Assembly: GCA_036005805.1 (NCBI GenBank)
Contig: DASYQE010000109.1
Span: 1-19,315 of the forward strand
From: DASRAU01 sp036005805
GTDB lineage: Bacteria > Acidobacteriota > Polarisedimenticolia > Gp22-AA2
Direction: 5' to 3'
Length of the DNA stretch: 19,315 bases
This document shows positions 1-6,766 of this stretch, one piece after another (the first letter of the stretch is position 1; every line of letters starts with the position of its first letter). The translations under genes were made by a program, and so were the position numbers. The notes below the pieces were generated by a model. It was not told where the DNA came from. It saw only the letters and a list, made by a program, of their open reading frames with translations, and did not search any database.

Positions 1-83
1 CGAGCGCCCACACCACCCTTCCATACCGTCAACGAAGCCCCGGAGCCAGCTTCTTTTCGCAACCGCGAGAGTGCCTCGACCAT
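1..83 (-). CDS. Possible start of next cassette ORF (partial, runs off window)
   Basis: Reading the minus strand from an ATG at 83, 27 codons stay open to the window edge, beginning MVEALSRLRKEAG. I do not recognise the product. A GAGGG about ten bases upstream could serve as a ribosome binding site. The ATG lies 22 bases past the right-hand R-box of the attC-like site at 105-197, which is where the next integron cassette would begin, in the same direction as the TonB-domain gene. Short length and missing 3' end make this weak; it could be non-coding. Confidence 0.35.
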   Translation of the reverse strand, partial: MVEALSRLRKEAGSGASLTVWKGGVGA

Positions 84-104
84 TTCCCCGCAGCCCTCGC
101 GGTG

Positions 105-197
105 CGCTAACGCATGCATCAGCGGCGGCCGGCCAGCGCCGCCGTGGAAATTACCTCGGTCAACCGGCCCGCCGTCCGCTGCATGCAGAAGTTAGGT
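105..197 (-). other. attC: attC-like integron recombination site
   Basis: On the minus strand this 93-base stretch starts with ACCTAAC (197-191, a perfect RYYYAAC R'' box) and ends with GTTAGCG (111-105, an imperfect R' box; GTTAG pairs with CTAAC). Between them the arms fold back: three unpaired bases on each side (TTC and GCA), a TGCAT pairing, an extra unpaired G on the 5' arm, a six-base CAGCGG pairing, an extra A, then further GC pairing around a variable centre. Paired R boxes, unpaired spacers and extrahelical bases on the 5' (L'') arm are the known hallmarks of attC sites. It lies 16 bases beyond the stop of the TonB-domain gene, in the same orientation, as expected for that cassette's own site. 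The R' box deviates from GTTRRRY at its last two positions. Confidence 0.7.
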
Positions 198-213
198 GTC
201 ATGGCTGGGCGGC

Positions 214-642
214 CTATAGCGAAAACTCGATGGTGACTGTCATGGGCGTAGCGACCGGCTTCCCGTTGAGTGTGGCCGGACTGTAACGCCACCCCTGAAA
301 CGACTCGACTGCAGCTTGCTCGAAGTCTTTTCGGTACTTCACACTGCTCGCAGTTGTCTTCACAACCTTGACACCGCTCACCGTGCCTGCCTCGCCAATT
401 ACCCCCTCGAGCGTGACGGACCCCGTGACGCCTCGGGAGCGTGCTTCCGCCGGATACGTGGTTGGCACCTTGCTAACGATCTGCGGGTCTCTTCTACACC
501 CCTGCTCGGTTTTCCGCTCGCCACTCGGGCAAGCGCCATCAGCAGCGAGGACGCCGTCACTGCCGATGCTGATGAACGCAACCAGCGTAAGGAATGCGAC
601 CGCCGTCATTCGCGCACAGCGAGCACTGGACACGTCGGTCAT
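214..642 (-). CDS. Secreted TonB C-terminal-domain protein, probable integron cassette gene
   Basis: A 142-residue protein. Residues 12-34 form a hydrophobic segment like a signal peptide. From about residue 62 to the end is a TonB C-terminal (energy-transducer) domain, recognisable by YPAEARSRGVTGSV, a middle acidic/helical stretch, and GWRYSPATLNGKPV near 117-130. Two cysteines (38 and 49) in the exported part could pair. It lacks the long Pro-rich linker of true TonB, so it may be a periplasmic stand-alone domain rather than a full energy transducer; its partner is unknown. The ATG at 642 has AGAGGA nine bases upstream; Met12 is an alternative start. GTTAGGTGTC precedes it (667-658) and the exact reverse complement follows its stop (200-191 read on the minus strand), so the gene sits inside a cassette-like unit. 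Base composition is less GC-rich than the rest of the window (31 of 60 bases at 301-360 are G or C), consistent with horizontal transfer. Confidence 0.85.
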   Translation of the reverse strand: MTDVSSARCARMTAVAFLTLVAFISIGSDGVLAADGACPSGERKTEQGCRRDPQIVSKVPTTYPAEARSRGVTGSVTLEGVIGEAGTVSGVKVVKTTASSVKYRKDFEQAAVESFQGWRYSPATLNGKPVATPMTVTIEFSL

Positions 643-660
643 TCTCGATCGTCCTCTGAC

Positions 661-790
661 ACCTAACGCTAAGTAGACAGACCTTCGTAAAAAAATAGGG
701 CTGCGAGCTGGCGGGCAGCGGCTGTCAGCCTAAATCGGGAAAGGGGCGTCGAGGGCTGACCGCAGGTCGCTGATGGTCAAGAGGTTAGCA
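661..790 (-). other. Candidate first cassette junction: degenerate attC or attI
   Basis: On the minus strand this begins with TGCTAAC (790-784) and ends with GTTAGGT (667-661), the latter a perfect GTTRRRY core site directly in front of the TonB cassette. CTAAC and GTTAG can pair, and the arms share interrupted complementarity (CAG..ACCT..CG), with a further inner pairing of GTCAGCC with GGCTGAC. The spacers (10-11 bases) are longer and the pairing poorer than in the site at 105-197. It could be a decayed attC of a lost or upstream cassette. It could also be the integron's attI, which would need only the GTTAGGT core. The sequence alone does not decide between them. Confidence 0.45.
689..719 (-). 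terminator. Possible intrinsic terminator ahead of the TonB cassette
   Basis: On the minus strand a five-base stem GCTGC/GCAGC (719-715 with 704-700, loop of ten) is followed, after CCTA, by seven T residues (695-689). It would stop transcripts arriving from the integrase/methyltransferase side before they enter the cassette. The stem is short, so the T-run is the better part of the evidence. It lies inside the candidate junction at 661-790. Confidence 0.35.
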
Positions 791-850
791 CCGAAAGAGG
801 CTGCGGTGTTTGATGAAATAGGCTGACGGGGGGCAAGTCCGATTCATCGA

Positions 851-871
851 TAAAACACAGCGGATCTGTGT
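851..871 (-). terminator. Possible weak terminator downstream of the methyltransferase gene
   Basis: Minus strand: ACACAG (871-866), five-base loop, CTGTGT (860-855), then TTTA. It lies about 50 bases past the methyltransferase stop. The stem is only six base pairs and the T-tract is short, so termination would be partial at best. No gene is visible in the rest of 668-919. Confidence 0.35.
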
Positions 872-919
872 GGCGGGAGATGGTTGGTGATACCGGGCCT
901 CGTGCCCTCTCCCGGCAGA

Positions 920-1519
920 TCAGGTGCCGGCGGCGACTTTGACCGCGTCGTAGTAGTGGTTGTCGCCGACGTCTTCGTATTCCTGTTCGACGGTGAGGCC
1001 GGCGGCTTCGAGGAGGCGCAGGTATTCGGTGCGGCCGAGCGACTGGGAATGGAGACCGGTCATCGCGTCGTTCCATTCGATCGGCTCGGGGGGCGAGGTG
1101 AAGAGGAGACGGCCTCCCGGTTTGAGCACCTGGCCCATCCGGGCGAGAACGGTCCGCTGGTCGTCGGGAGACAGGAGGAACAGCAGGCCCCAGGCGAGCA
1201 CGGCGTCGAACTGGCGGTCGAAGAGGGCGGACGATTCCGCCGTCTCGCACACGACGGGAACGCCGGGGAAGTTGCGCTGGAAGGCGGCCACCAGGGTCGG
1301 CGCGGCGTCGACCGCGTACACCTCGAGGCCCTCCTCGACCAGCTCCCGCGTGATCGGCATGCCGGTGCCGCAGCCGAGTTCGAGCACGGCGGCGCCGGGC
1401 GGCAGGCGGCCGGCCCAGGCGCGCACGTCCCGGGCGCCGATGCCGGAGGACTTCGGGCTGCCGCGGCCGGCCAGGAATTCGGGGGCGACTCCTTCGTATC
1501 CTTTCGGACGATCTTCCAC
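920..1519 (-). CDS. Class I SAM-dependent methyltransferase
   Basis: A 199-residue protein with a Rossmann SAM-binding fold: motif I VLELGCGTG at about residues 45-53, an acidic residue at the end of strand 2 (VYAVDAAP), FDAVLAWGLLFLL, and LKPGGRLLFTSPP as the post-motif strand. The C-terminal EDVGDNHYYDAVKV is typical of small stand-alone methyltransferases of this group; the substrate cannot be read from the sequence. I chose the GTG at 1519 because GGGAGGAGG lies about five bases upstream and because family-like sequence starts there (EDRPKGYEG). An in-frame ATG at 1705 would add 62 residues, mostly translated repeat DNA, and would overlap the integrase stop as ATGA; that longer form is less likely. 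It is downstream of and co-directional with intI, and may share its transcript. Confidence 0.85.
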   Translation of the reverse strand: MEDRPKGYEGVAPEFLAGRGSPKSSGIGARDVRAWAGRLPPGAAVLELGCGTGMPITRELVEEGLEVYAVDAAPTLVAAFQRNFPGVPVVCETAESSALFDRQFDAVLAWGLLFLLSPDDQRTVLARMGQVLKPGGRLLFTSPPEPIEWNDAMTGLHSQSLGRTEYLRLLEAAGLTVEQEYEDVGDNHYYDAVKVAAGT

Positions 1520-1582
1520 CGGGCCTCCTCCCGTACGTCGATCCTCGAGCGTCGATGGTAACAGGCTCGCAGGCTCCTGACC

Positions 1583-1680
1583 GGTCGCGAAGTCCGACGT
1601 GGTCGCGTCGCGAAGTCCGACCTGTCGCGTCGCGGAGTCCGACGTGGTCGCGTCGCGAAGTCCGGCGTGTCGCGTCGCGC
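1583..1680. repeat. Tandem repeat, 45-bp dimeric unit (23+22 bp)
   Basis: Between the integrase and methyltransferase genes, CGAAGTCCGACGTGG-type sequence recurs: a 45-bp unit at 1588-1632 is followed by a near copy from 1633. Each unit is made of two related 22-23-bp halves that share TCGCGTCGCGA, itself a palindrome around its central T. The spacing is a multiple of three, so in the methyltransferase frame it reads as two 15-residue repeats (GLRDATTSDSAT and GLRDATTSDFAT). I regard it as an intergenic repeat rather than coding, because a good GTG start with a Shine-Dalgarno sequence lies downstream. Its function is unknown. Confidence 0.8.
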
Positions 1681-1701
1681 CGGGTTCGAAGACGGCGTTG
1701 G

Positions 1702-2688
<987 letters not shown>

Positions 2689-2780
2689 CGTCGTCCTTCC
2701 TTCCGGGGCGGCGCTGTCGGTCGGGGGCGTGACGGGGCGGCGGTGCTGCGGGGGCGATACGGGGGGGGCGGACGTGCGGA

Positions 2781-2818
2781 TGATAAAGCAGAAGGGGCGG
2801 GGATTGTTCCCCGCCCCT
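2781..2818 (-). terminator. Intrinsic terminator of the lipoprotein gene
   Basis: A perfect stem GGGGCGGGG / CCCCGCCCC (2794-2802 with 2809-2817, extended by one A-T pair) closes a six-base loop. On the minus strand it is followed by the T-rich run TTCTGCTTTATC. It lies about 50 bases beyond the lipoprotein stop and about 100 bases before the integrase start, isolating intI from upstream transcription. Confidence 0.8.
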
Positions 2819-2869
2819 CCGGAACTCAACTGTGAGGCGTGTTCGGTTGCTGCGGAACGGGGGTCCGGA

Positions 2870-3145
2870 TCAGTTGCCGGAGCCGTTGCCGCCGGCGGGG
2901 GCGGTGCCGCCCGCGGGAGCGGCGGCGTCGCCGGCCGGAGCGGCCTGGTCGGCCGGGGCCGCGGCGGGAGCGGCGGCGTCGGTCGGGGCGGCCGCGCCCT
3001 CGGCGGTGTTGGCGGCCGGAGCGGCCGGCTGGGCCTCGCTCGTCGCGGTCGGAGCGGCGGGGGCCTCGGGGGCCTTCTGGCCGCCGCACGCGACGGCGAA
3101 CAGGGCGAGCAGCGCGGCGCCGGCGATGAGAGTGTTCTTCGTCAT
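2870..3145 (-). CDS. Small Ala/Pro-rich lipoprotein
   Basis: A 91-residue protein: a signal peptide (MTKNTLIAGAALLALFAVAC) with a lipobox-like FAVAC ending at Cys20, then about 70 residues made almost only of Ala, Pro, Gly, Thr, Glu and Gln (PAAPAAN, AAAPAAAPAD). No enzymatic motif is visible. It would be lipidated on Cys20 and held at a membrane as an extended, disordered chain; a structural or spacer role is a guess. The ATG at 3145 has an excellent GGAGGG ribosome binding site eight bases upstream. A promoter at 3255-3283 and a terminator at 2793-2818 suggest it is transcribed alone. Strong SD and intact signal peptide argue against a chance reading frame despite the simple composition. 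Confidence 0.8.
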   Translation of the reverse strand: MTKNTLIAGAALLALFAVACGGQKAPEAPAAPTATSEAQPAAPAANTAEGAAAPTDAAAPAAAPADQAAPAGDAAAPAGGTAPAGGNGSGN

Positions 3146-3254
3146 GAGACGTCCCTCCAGAATTTGAATGATGGGTCGATGAAGAAGACCCGGCTGGGCG
3201 TTGGATGATGATCCGGCGCGTGCCGGGATCGTGCCGGAGTCTTTGGGCCCGAGG

Positions 3255-3283
3255 ATGGTAGGTCATGAATTGCCCGGAGTCAA
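3255..3283 (-). promoter_or_regulatory. Sigma70-type promoter for the lipoprotein gene
   Basis: Minus strand: TTGACT (3283-3278), a 17-base spacer, TACCAT (3260-3255). This gives good -35 and acceptable -10 boxes with ideal spacing. Transcription would start near 3248, leaving a leader of about 100 bases that contains a small CCGGC/GCCGG hairpin before the ribosome binding site. It lies in the divergent gap between the lipoprotein and xerC-like genes. Confidence 0.55.
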
Positions 3284-3313
3284 CGAAAAATCCCCCGCGC
3301 GAGGCCCGAGTCC

Positions 3314-3393
3314 GGCGCGTTGCGGTGGCGCGGGTGCGGCGCGTTACGGCGGCGCGGTGGCGCGTTGCGGCGGCGCGTTGCGGTGGCGCGTTA
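3314..3393. repeat. Degenerate 13-bp tandem repeat (GGCGCGTTGCGGY)
   Basis: Seven head-to-tail units starting at 3314, 3327, 3338, 3351, 3359, 3372 and 3385. Four are 13 bp or very close to the consensus GGCGCGTTGCGGY, two are shortened (11 and 8 bp), and the last runs into TTAGAAT. The array ends within the presumed promoter of the xerC-like gene, so copy-number change could alter its expression. No ORF of its own is supported here. Confidence 0.75.
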
Positions 3394-3404
3394 GAATGCG
3401 GCGC
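3392..3404 (+). promoter_or_regulatory. Possible -10 element giving a leaderless xerC transcript
   Basis: TAGAAT (3392-3397, five of six matches to TATAAT) ends seven bases before the ATG at 3405, so a transcript would begin at or beside the start codon. There is no Shine-Dalgarno sequence ahead of either ATG (3396 or 3405), which fits leaderless translation. The nearest TTGCGG (3365-3370) is 21 bases away, too far for a standard -35 box. Confidence 0.35.
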
Positions 3405-4466
3405 ATGGATCGGATCGAAGAGTTTCTCGAGCATCTGCGGCTGGGGCGGAATGCTTCGCCGTTGACGGTGCGCTGTTACCGGACCGACCTGCGCGAGTTC
3501 GAGTCGTTTCTGCGCACGGGGCTGCGCGGCTACGGGCGCGGGGGCGCGTACTCCGAGGCGCCGGCGCCGGGGCGGGTGCCGAAGCTGACGGCGGTGGACA
3601 CGCTGATGGTGCGCGCGTACCTGGCGTTCCTGCACGAGCGCGGCGTGAGCCGGGCCACGGTGGCGCGCAAGCTGGCCGCGGTGCGGTCGTTCTATCGCGA
3701 GCTGGAGCGGCAGGGGGCGGTCACGGTGAATCCGGCCGCGCTGGTGGCGAGTCCGAAGCAGGAGAAGCGCCTGCCGCGGCCGATGTCGGAGCACGACGTG
3801 ACCGCGCTCCTCGAGGCGTCGTTCGGCGCGGGGCCGCTCGACCTGCGCGACCGGGCGCTGCTCGAGATGCTCTATGCCACCGGCTGCCGGGTCAGCGAGA
3901 TCGTCGGCGCCGATCTGGGCGACCTCGAGCTGCCGCGTGGCGTCCGTCTCGCCATGGCCAGGGGCACGGCCGACTGGCGCGCTTCGGCTTCGACTGCGCC
4001 CGGCGGCGGCGCTGCCGCCGTGGGCGGCGAGACCGACGGGATGCTGCGGGTGATGGGCAAGGGACGCAAGGAGCGGCTGGTGCCGGTCGGGAGCAAGGCG
4101 GTGGAGGCGCTGGCGGCGTACCTGCGCGCGCGCGCGTCGTTCGGCGCGGGGCGTCCGGTGCCGGACGCGGATCGCGACGCGCTGTTCCTGAATGCGCGCG
4201 GGGGGCGGCTGACCGACCGGAGCGTGCGGCGCATCCTCGACGGGCGGCTGCGGGCGGCGGCGGTGCAGGCGCACGTGTCGCCGCACGCCCTGCGGCACTC
4301 CTTCGCGACGCACATGCTCGACGCGGGCGCCGACCTGCGCTCCATCCAGGAGCTGCTCGGCCACGCGTCCCTGTCGACGACGCAGCGCTACACCAAGGTC
4401 TCCATGAAGCGCCTGGTCGAGGTCTACGAGCAGGCCTTCTCGCGCCCCAAGGCGGACGAATCGTGA
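3405..4466 (+). CDS. xerC: XerC/XerD-type tyrosine recombinase
   Basis: A 353-residue site-specific recombinase. The N-terminal core-binding domain (about 1-115) holds SPLTVRCYRTDLREF and GVSRATVARKLAAVRSFYREL. The catalytic domain has Arg162 (ATGCRVSEIV), Lys219 (MGKGRKERLVPVG), His294-x-x-Arg297 (SPHALRHSFATHML), His320 (LLGHAS) and nucleophile Tyr329 (TTQRYTKV). All catalytic residues are intact. XerC/D proteins resolve chromosome dimers at dif with FtsK. The protein is longer than the usual ~300 because of Gly/Ala-rich insertions, one near 46-60 and one between Arg162 and Lys219, where the gap is 57 instead of about 25. I chose ATG 3405 over ATG 3396 because of the TAGAAT box; the difference is three residues. 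The IMPase gene follows after 25 bases. Whether it is XerC or a single-recombinase (XerH/A-like) version is not decidable here. Confidence 0.88.
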   Translation: MDRIEEFLEHLRLGRNASPLTVRCYRTDLREFESFLRTGLRGYGRGGAYSEAPAPGRVPKLTAVDTLMVRAYLAFLHERGVSRATVARKLAAVRSFYRELERQGAVTVNPAALVASPKQEKRLPRPMSEHDVTALLEASFGAGPLDLRDRALLEMLYATGCRVSEIVGADLGDLELPRGVRLAMARGTADWRASASTAPGGGAAAVGGETDGMLRVMGKGRKERLVPVGSKAVEALAAYLRARASFGAGRPVPDADRDALFLNARGGRLTDRSVRRILDGRLRAAAVQAHVSPHALRHSFATHMLDAGADLRSIQELLGHASLSTTQRYTKVSMKRLVEVYEQAFSRPKADES

Positions 4467-4491
4467 TGCGCCGGCCGCAGGCGGACCGGTC

Positions 4492-5559
4492 GTGACGCGG
4501 CGCACGGGCGGGACGGCCCGGCGCGGACCCGGGAGCGGCGCGAGCGGGCGTGCGTCGGGCGGGGCGCGCGGCGGGGGCGGCGGGCGTGTCATCCCGTGGA
4601 GCTCCGGGCGCAAGCGCGCCGGCGGCGGCGAAGCGGGCGGGGGCGAGGGGGACGGCGGCGGGCACGACGGGGAGAAGCGGGCCGGGGGATCCGGGACGGC
4701 GGGGGGCGCGGTCGATTTCCATCTTGCGTCGTGCGTCGCGGCGGCGAAGGCGGCGGGGCGGGTGCTCCTCGATCACTGGGGGCGGCGCGCGACGCTCGCG
4801 GTGAAGGAGAAGGGGCGCAATGACTTCGTCACCGTGGCCGACCGGCGCGCCGAGGACGTCGTCCTGCGGCTGCTGCGCGCGCGCTTCCCCGATCACACCA
4901 TCGTCGCCGAGGAGTCCGCGTCCGGCAGCGGCGCCGCGGGCCGATCGGGGTCCCGGGGCGAGCGGGCCGCCTCACGCGACGACCGCTCGGGGGCGGACGG
5001 GTACCGGTGGTTCGTCGATCCGCTGGACGGGACGACGAATTTCATCCATGGCGTGCCGTTGTTCGGCGTGTCGATCGGGCTGGCCGATGCGCAGGGGATG
5101 CGGGCGGCGGCGGTGTTCGACCCGGTGCGCAACGAGATGTTCACGGCGGCGCGCGGGCAGGGGGCGCACCTGAACGGGGCGCCGCTCCAGGTCGCGCGGC
5201 CGGGGAAGCTGGAGCGCTCGCTCCTCGTGACCGGGATCCCGTTCCGGTCGCTCGACCGGCTGGATGCGTACCTCGCGTCGTTCCGCGGCTTCATCCAGGA
5301 GGCGGGCGGGCTGCGGCGCGACGGGTCGGCGGCGCTCGACCTGGCGTACGTCGCGTGCGGCCGCTTCGACGGGTTCTGGGAGATGGGGCTGTCGTCATGG
5401 GACGTCGCCGCCGGGTCGCTCCTCGTCACCGAGGCGGGGGGCGTGGTCACCGACTTTGTCGGCCGCGGCTCCTACGTCGAGAGCGGCGACATCATTGCAT
5501 CGGCTCCCGAGATCCATCCCGACATGCTGCGCGTCGTGCGCGCGGCCTACCGCAAATAG
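4492..5559 (+). CDS. suhB: Inositol-monophosphatase family phosphatase
   Basis: A 355-residue member of the Mg2+-dependent IMPase/SuhB family, hydrolysing a sugar or inositol phosphate. Metal ligands and catalytic residues are in place: GRNDFVTVAD (108-117), Glu140-Glu141-Ser, WFVDPLDGTTNF (173-184, with Asp177 and Asp180) and WDVAAG (303-308, Asp304). The conserved enzyme begins only near residue 75. The first ~73 residues are Gly/Arg-rich and disordered, and a second insertion of about 25 residues (143-170) separates the EES and DPLDGT motifs, so it is about 90 residues longer than usual. The GTG at 4492 is the best start I see; no internal ATG or GTG precedes the conserved domain. It lies 25 bases after the xerC-like stop, probably on the same transcript. 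The exact substrate (inositol-1-phosphate, fructose-1,6-bisphosphate or other) is not resolved. Confidence 0.87.
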   Translation: MTRRTGGTARRGPGSGASGRASGGARGGGGGRVIPWSSGRKRAGGGEAGGGEGDGGGHDGEKRAGGSGTAGGAVDFHLASCVAAAKAAGRVLLDHWGRRATLAVKEKGRNDFVTVADRRAEDVVLRLLRARFPDHTIVAEESASGSGAAGRSGSRGERAASRDDRSGADGYRWFVDPLDGTTNFIHGVPLFGVSIGLADAQGMRAAAVFDPVRNEMFTAARGQGAHLNGAPLQVARPGKLERSLLVTGIPFRSLDRLDAYLASFRGFIQEAGGLRRDGSAALDLAYVACGRFDGFWEMGLSSWDVAAGSLLVTEAGGVVTDFVGRGSYVESGDIIASAPEIHPDMLRVVRAAYRK

Positions 5560-6720
5560 CTACGCGCGGGCGCGCGGGCTGAGGCGGGCGGCCAGGACCA
5601 GGGCTTCGACGAGGCTCGAGGGGTCGGCTTTGCCGCTGCCGGCGATGTCCCAGGCGGTGCCGTGATCGACCGACGTCCGCAGGAACGGCAGGCCGATGGT
5701 CATGTTCACGGCCTGGCCGAAGGACGAGGTCTTCACGGCGATCGTCGCCTGGTCGTGGTAGAGCGCGAGAACGCAGTCGAACTCGCCGCGGGCGGAGCGG
5801 GTGAAGACGGTGTCGGCGGGGTACGGGCCGCGCGCGTCGATGCCGGCTTCGCGGGCCGCGTCGATGGCCGGCGCCAGGATGCTGCGCTCCTCCTCGCCGA
5901 ACATCCCCTCCTCGCCGGCGTGCGGGTTGAGGGCGGCGACGGCGATGCGCGGGTCCTGGCCGAACCAGCGGGCGTGCTCGACGTGCAGAAGCGCCAGCCG
6001 GTGGACGATCTCCTCCTGCGTCAGAGAGGCGATGGCCTCCTTGAGCGGCGCGTGCACCGACAGCAGGGCGGTCTTGAACTGCGGCGTGACGAAGAGCATC
6101 CCGGCTTCGTGCGGCTCCATGCCGCAGAGATCGGCGAGCAGCTCGGTGTGGCCGGGATGACGGATCGACGCGAGGCGCAGCGACGTCTTGCTGATCGGCG
6201 CGGTCACCAGCGCCGCGGCGTGGCCGGTGCGGATGAGGCCGACCCCCTGCTTGATGTACTTCACCGACGCGCGGCCTCCGGTTGCGGACGGGGCGCGATG
6301 CATCCCGTCCGCGCGCCCCGCGTGCGCGGCGGCGTGGGAGGCGGCGTCGGACTCGGTGCCGGGCTCGGGGTCGATGGCGCCCATGTCGTGGAAGGCGGGG
6401 CCTTCCTTCCAGTTCTCGATGACGAACTCGGCGCCCTGCTTCGAGCCGATCTCGTCGAAGGCGGGGCGGGAGACTTCGGGCCAGGACTCGGGCTCGCCGA
6501 TGTCGGGCCAGTCGGTGGCGTGCGCGATCGATCCGGCCGCCGCTTCGGCGGAGGGGCCGGCGGTGCGGAGCAGCGCCGCTTCGCGCAGCAGGTGCCTGTG
6601 GTCGCCGATGAGCAGCGGGCGGCAGACCTCCAGGACCTCGGGGCGGACGGCGGCCTTCAGGCAGATCTCGGGTCCGATGCCGAAGGGATCGCCGGTGGAG
6701 ACCGCCAGGATGGGTTTCAG
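5560..6720 (-). CDS. pdxA: 4-hydroxythreonine-4-phosphate dehydrogenase PdxA (probable CTG start)
   Basis: PdxA oxidises 4-phosphohydroxy-L-threonine with NAD(P)+ in pyridoxal phosphate synthesis. Metal-binding histidines are present at His191 (HPGHTELL), His267 (LNPHAGEEG) and His353 (SVDHGTAWDIAG), along with PADTVF, YHDQ and GLPFLRTSVD. The N-terminal LKPILAVSTGDPFGIGPEI is plainly PdxA. It lies upstream of the first ATG (6384), so the gene must start earlier. The reading frame contains no ATG, GTG or TTG ahead of that motif; CTG at 6720 sits exactly where family members start, with GCGAGG about nine bases upstream. Total 386 residues, against about 330 normally, mainly because of a low-complexity insertion around residues 115-150 (SDAASHAAAHAGRADG). 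Its stop abuts the IMPase stop on the other strand with no spacer. It lies 46 bases after the hfq-like gene. Confidence 0.88.
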   Translation of the reverse strand: MKPILAVSTGDPFGIGPEICLKAAVRPEVLEVCRPLLIGDHRHLLREAALLRTAGPSAEAAAGSIAHATDWPDIGEPESWPEVSRPAFDEIGSKQGAEFVIENWKEGPAFHDMGAIDPEPGTESDAASHAAAHAGRADGMHRAPSATGGRASVKYIKQGVGLIRTGHAAALVTAPISKTSLRLASIRHPGHTELLADLCGMEPHEAGMLFVTPQFKTALLSVHAPLKEAIASLTQEEIVHRLALLHVEHARWFGQDPRIAVAALNPHAGEEGMFGEEERSILAPAIDAAREAGIDARGPYPADTVFTRSARGEFDCVLALYHDQATIAVKTSSFGQAVNMTIGLPFLRTSVDHGTAWDIAGSGKADPSSLVEALVLAARLSPRARA

Positions 6721-6766
6721 GGGGGAGCGCCTCGCCGGTGGTGACGGGGGAGGGTGTGCCGCGGGA

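Noticed and set aside
2689..2829. 47-residue N-terminal extension of the integrase
   Set aside because: It would be translated from the terminator hairpin at 2793-2818; the ATG at 2688 has a good ribosome binding site and gives the normal IntI length.
2824..2830. GTTGAGT on the minus strand as an attI core site near the 5' end of intI
   Set aside because: It fits GTTRRRY, but such a 7-mer occurs by chance about once per kilobase. There is no cassette on that side; the next gene is a lipoprotein with its own promoter.
2826..4613. 595-codon minus-strand frame across the lipoprotein and xerC-like genes
   Set aside because: Low-complexity Arg/Pro/His translation antisense to a recombinase with complete catalytic residues.
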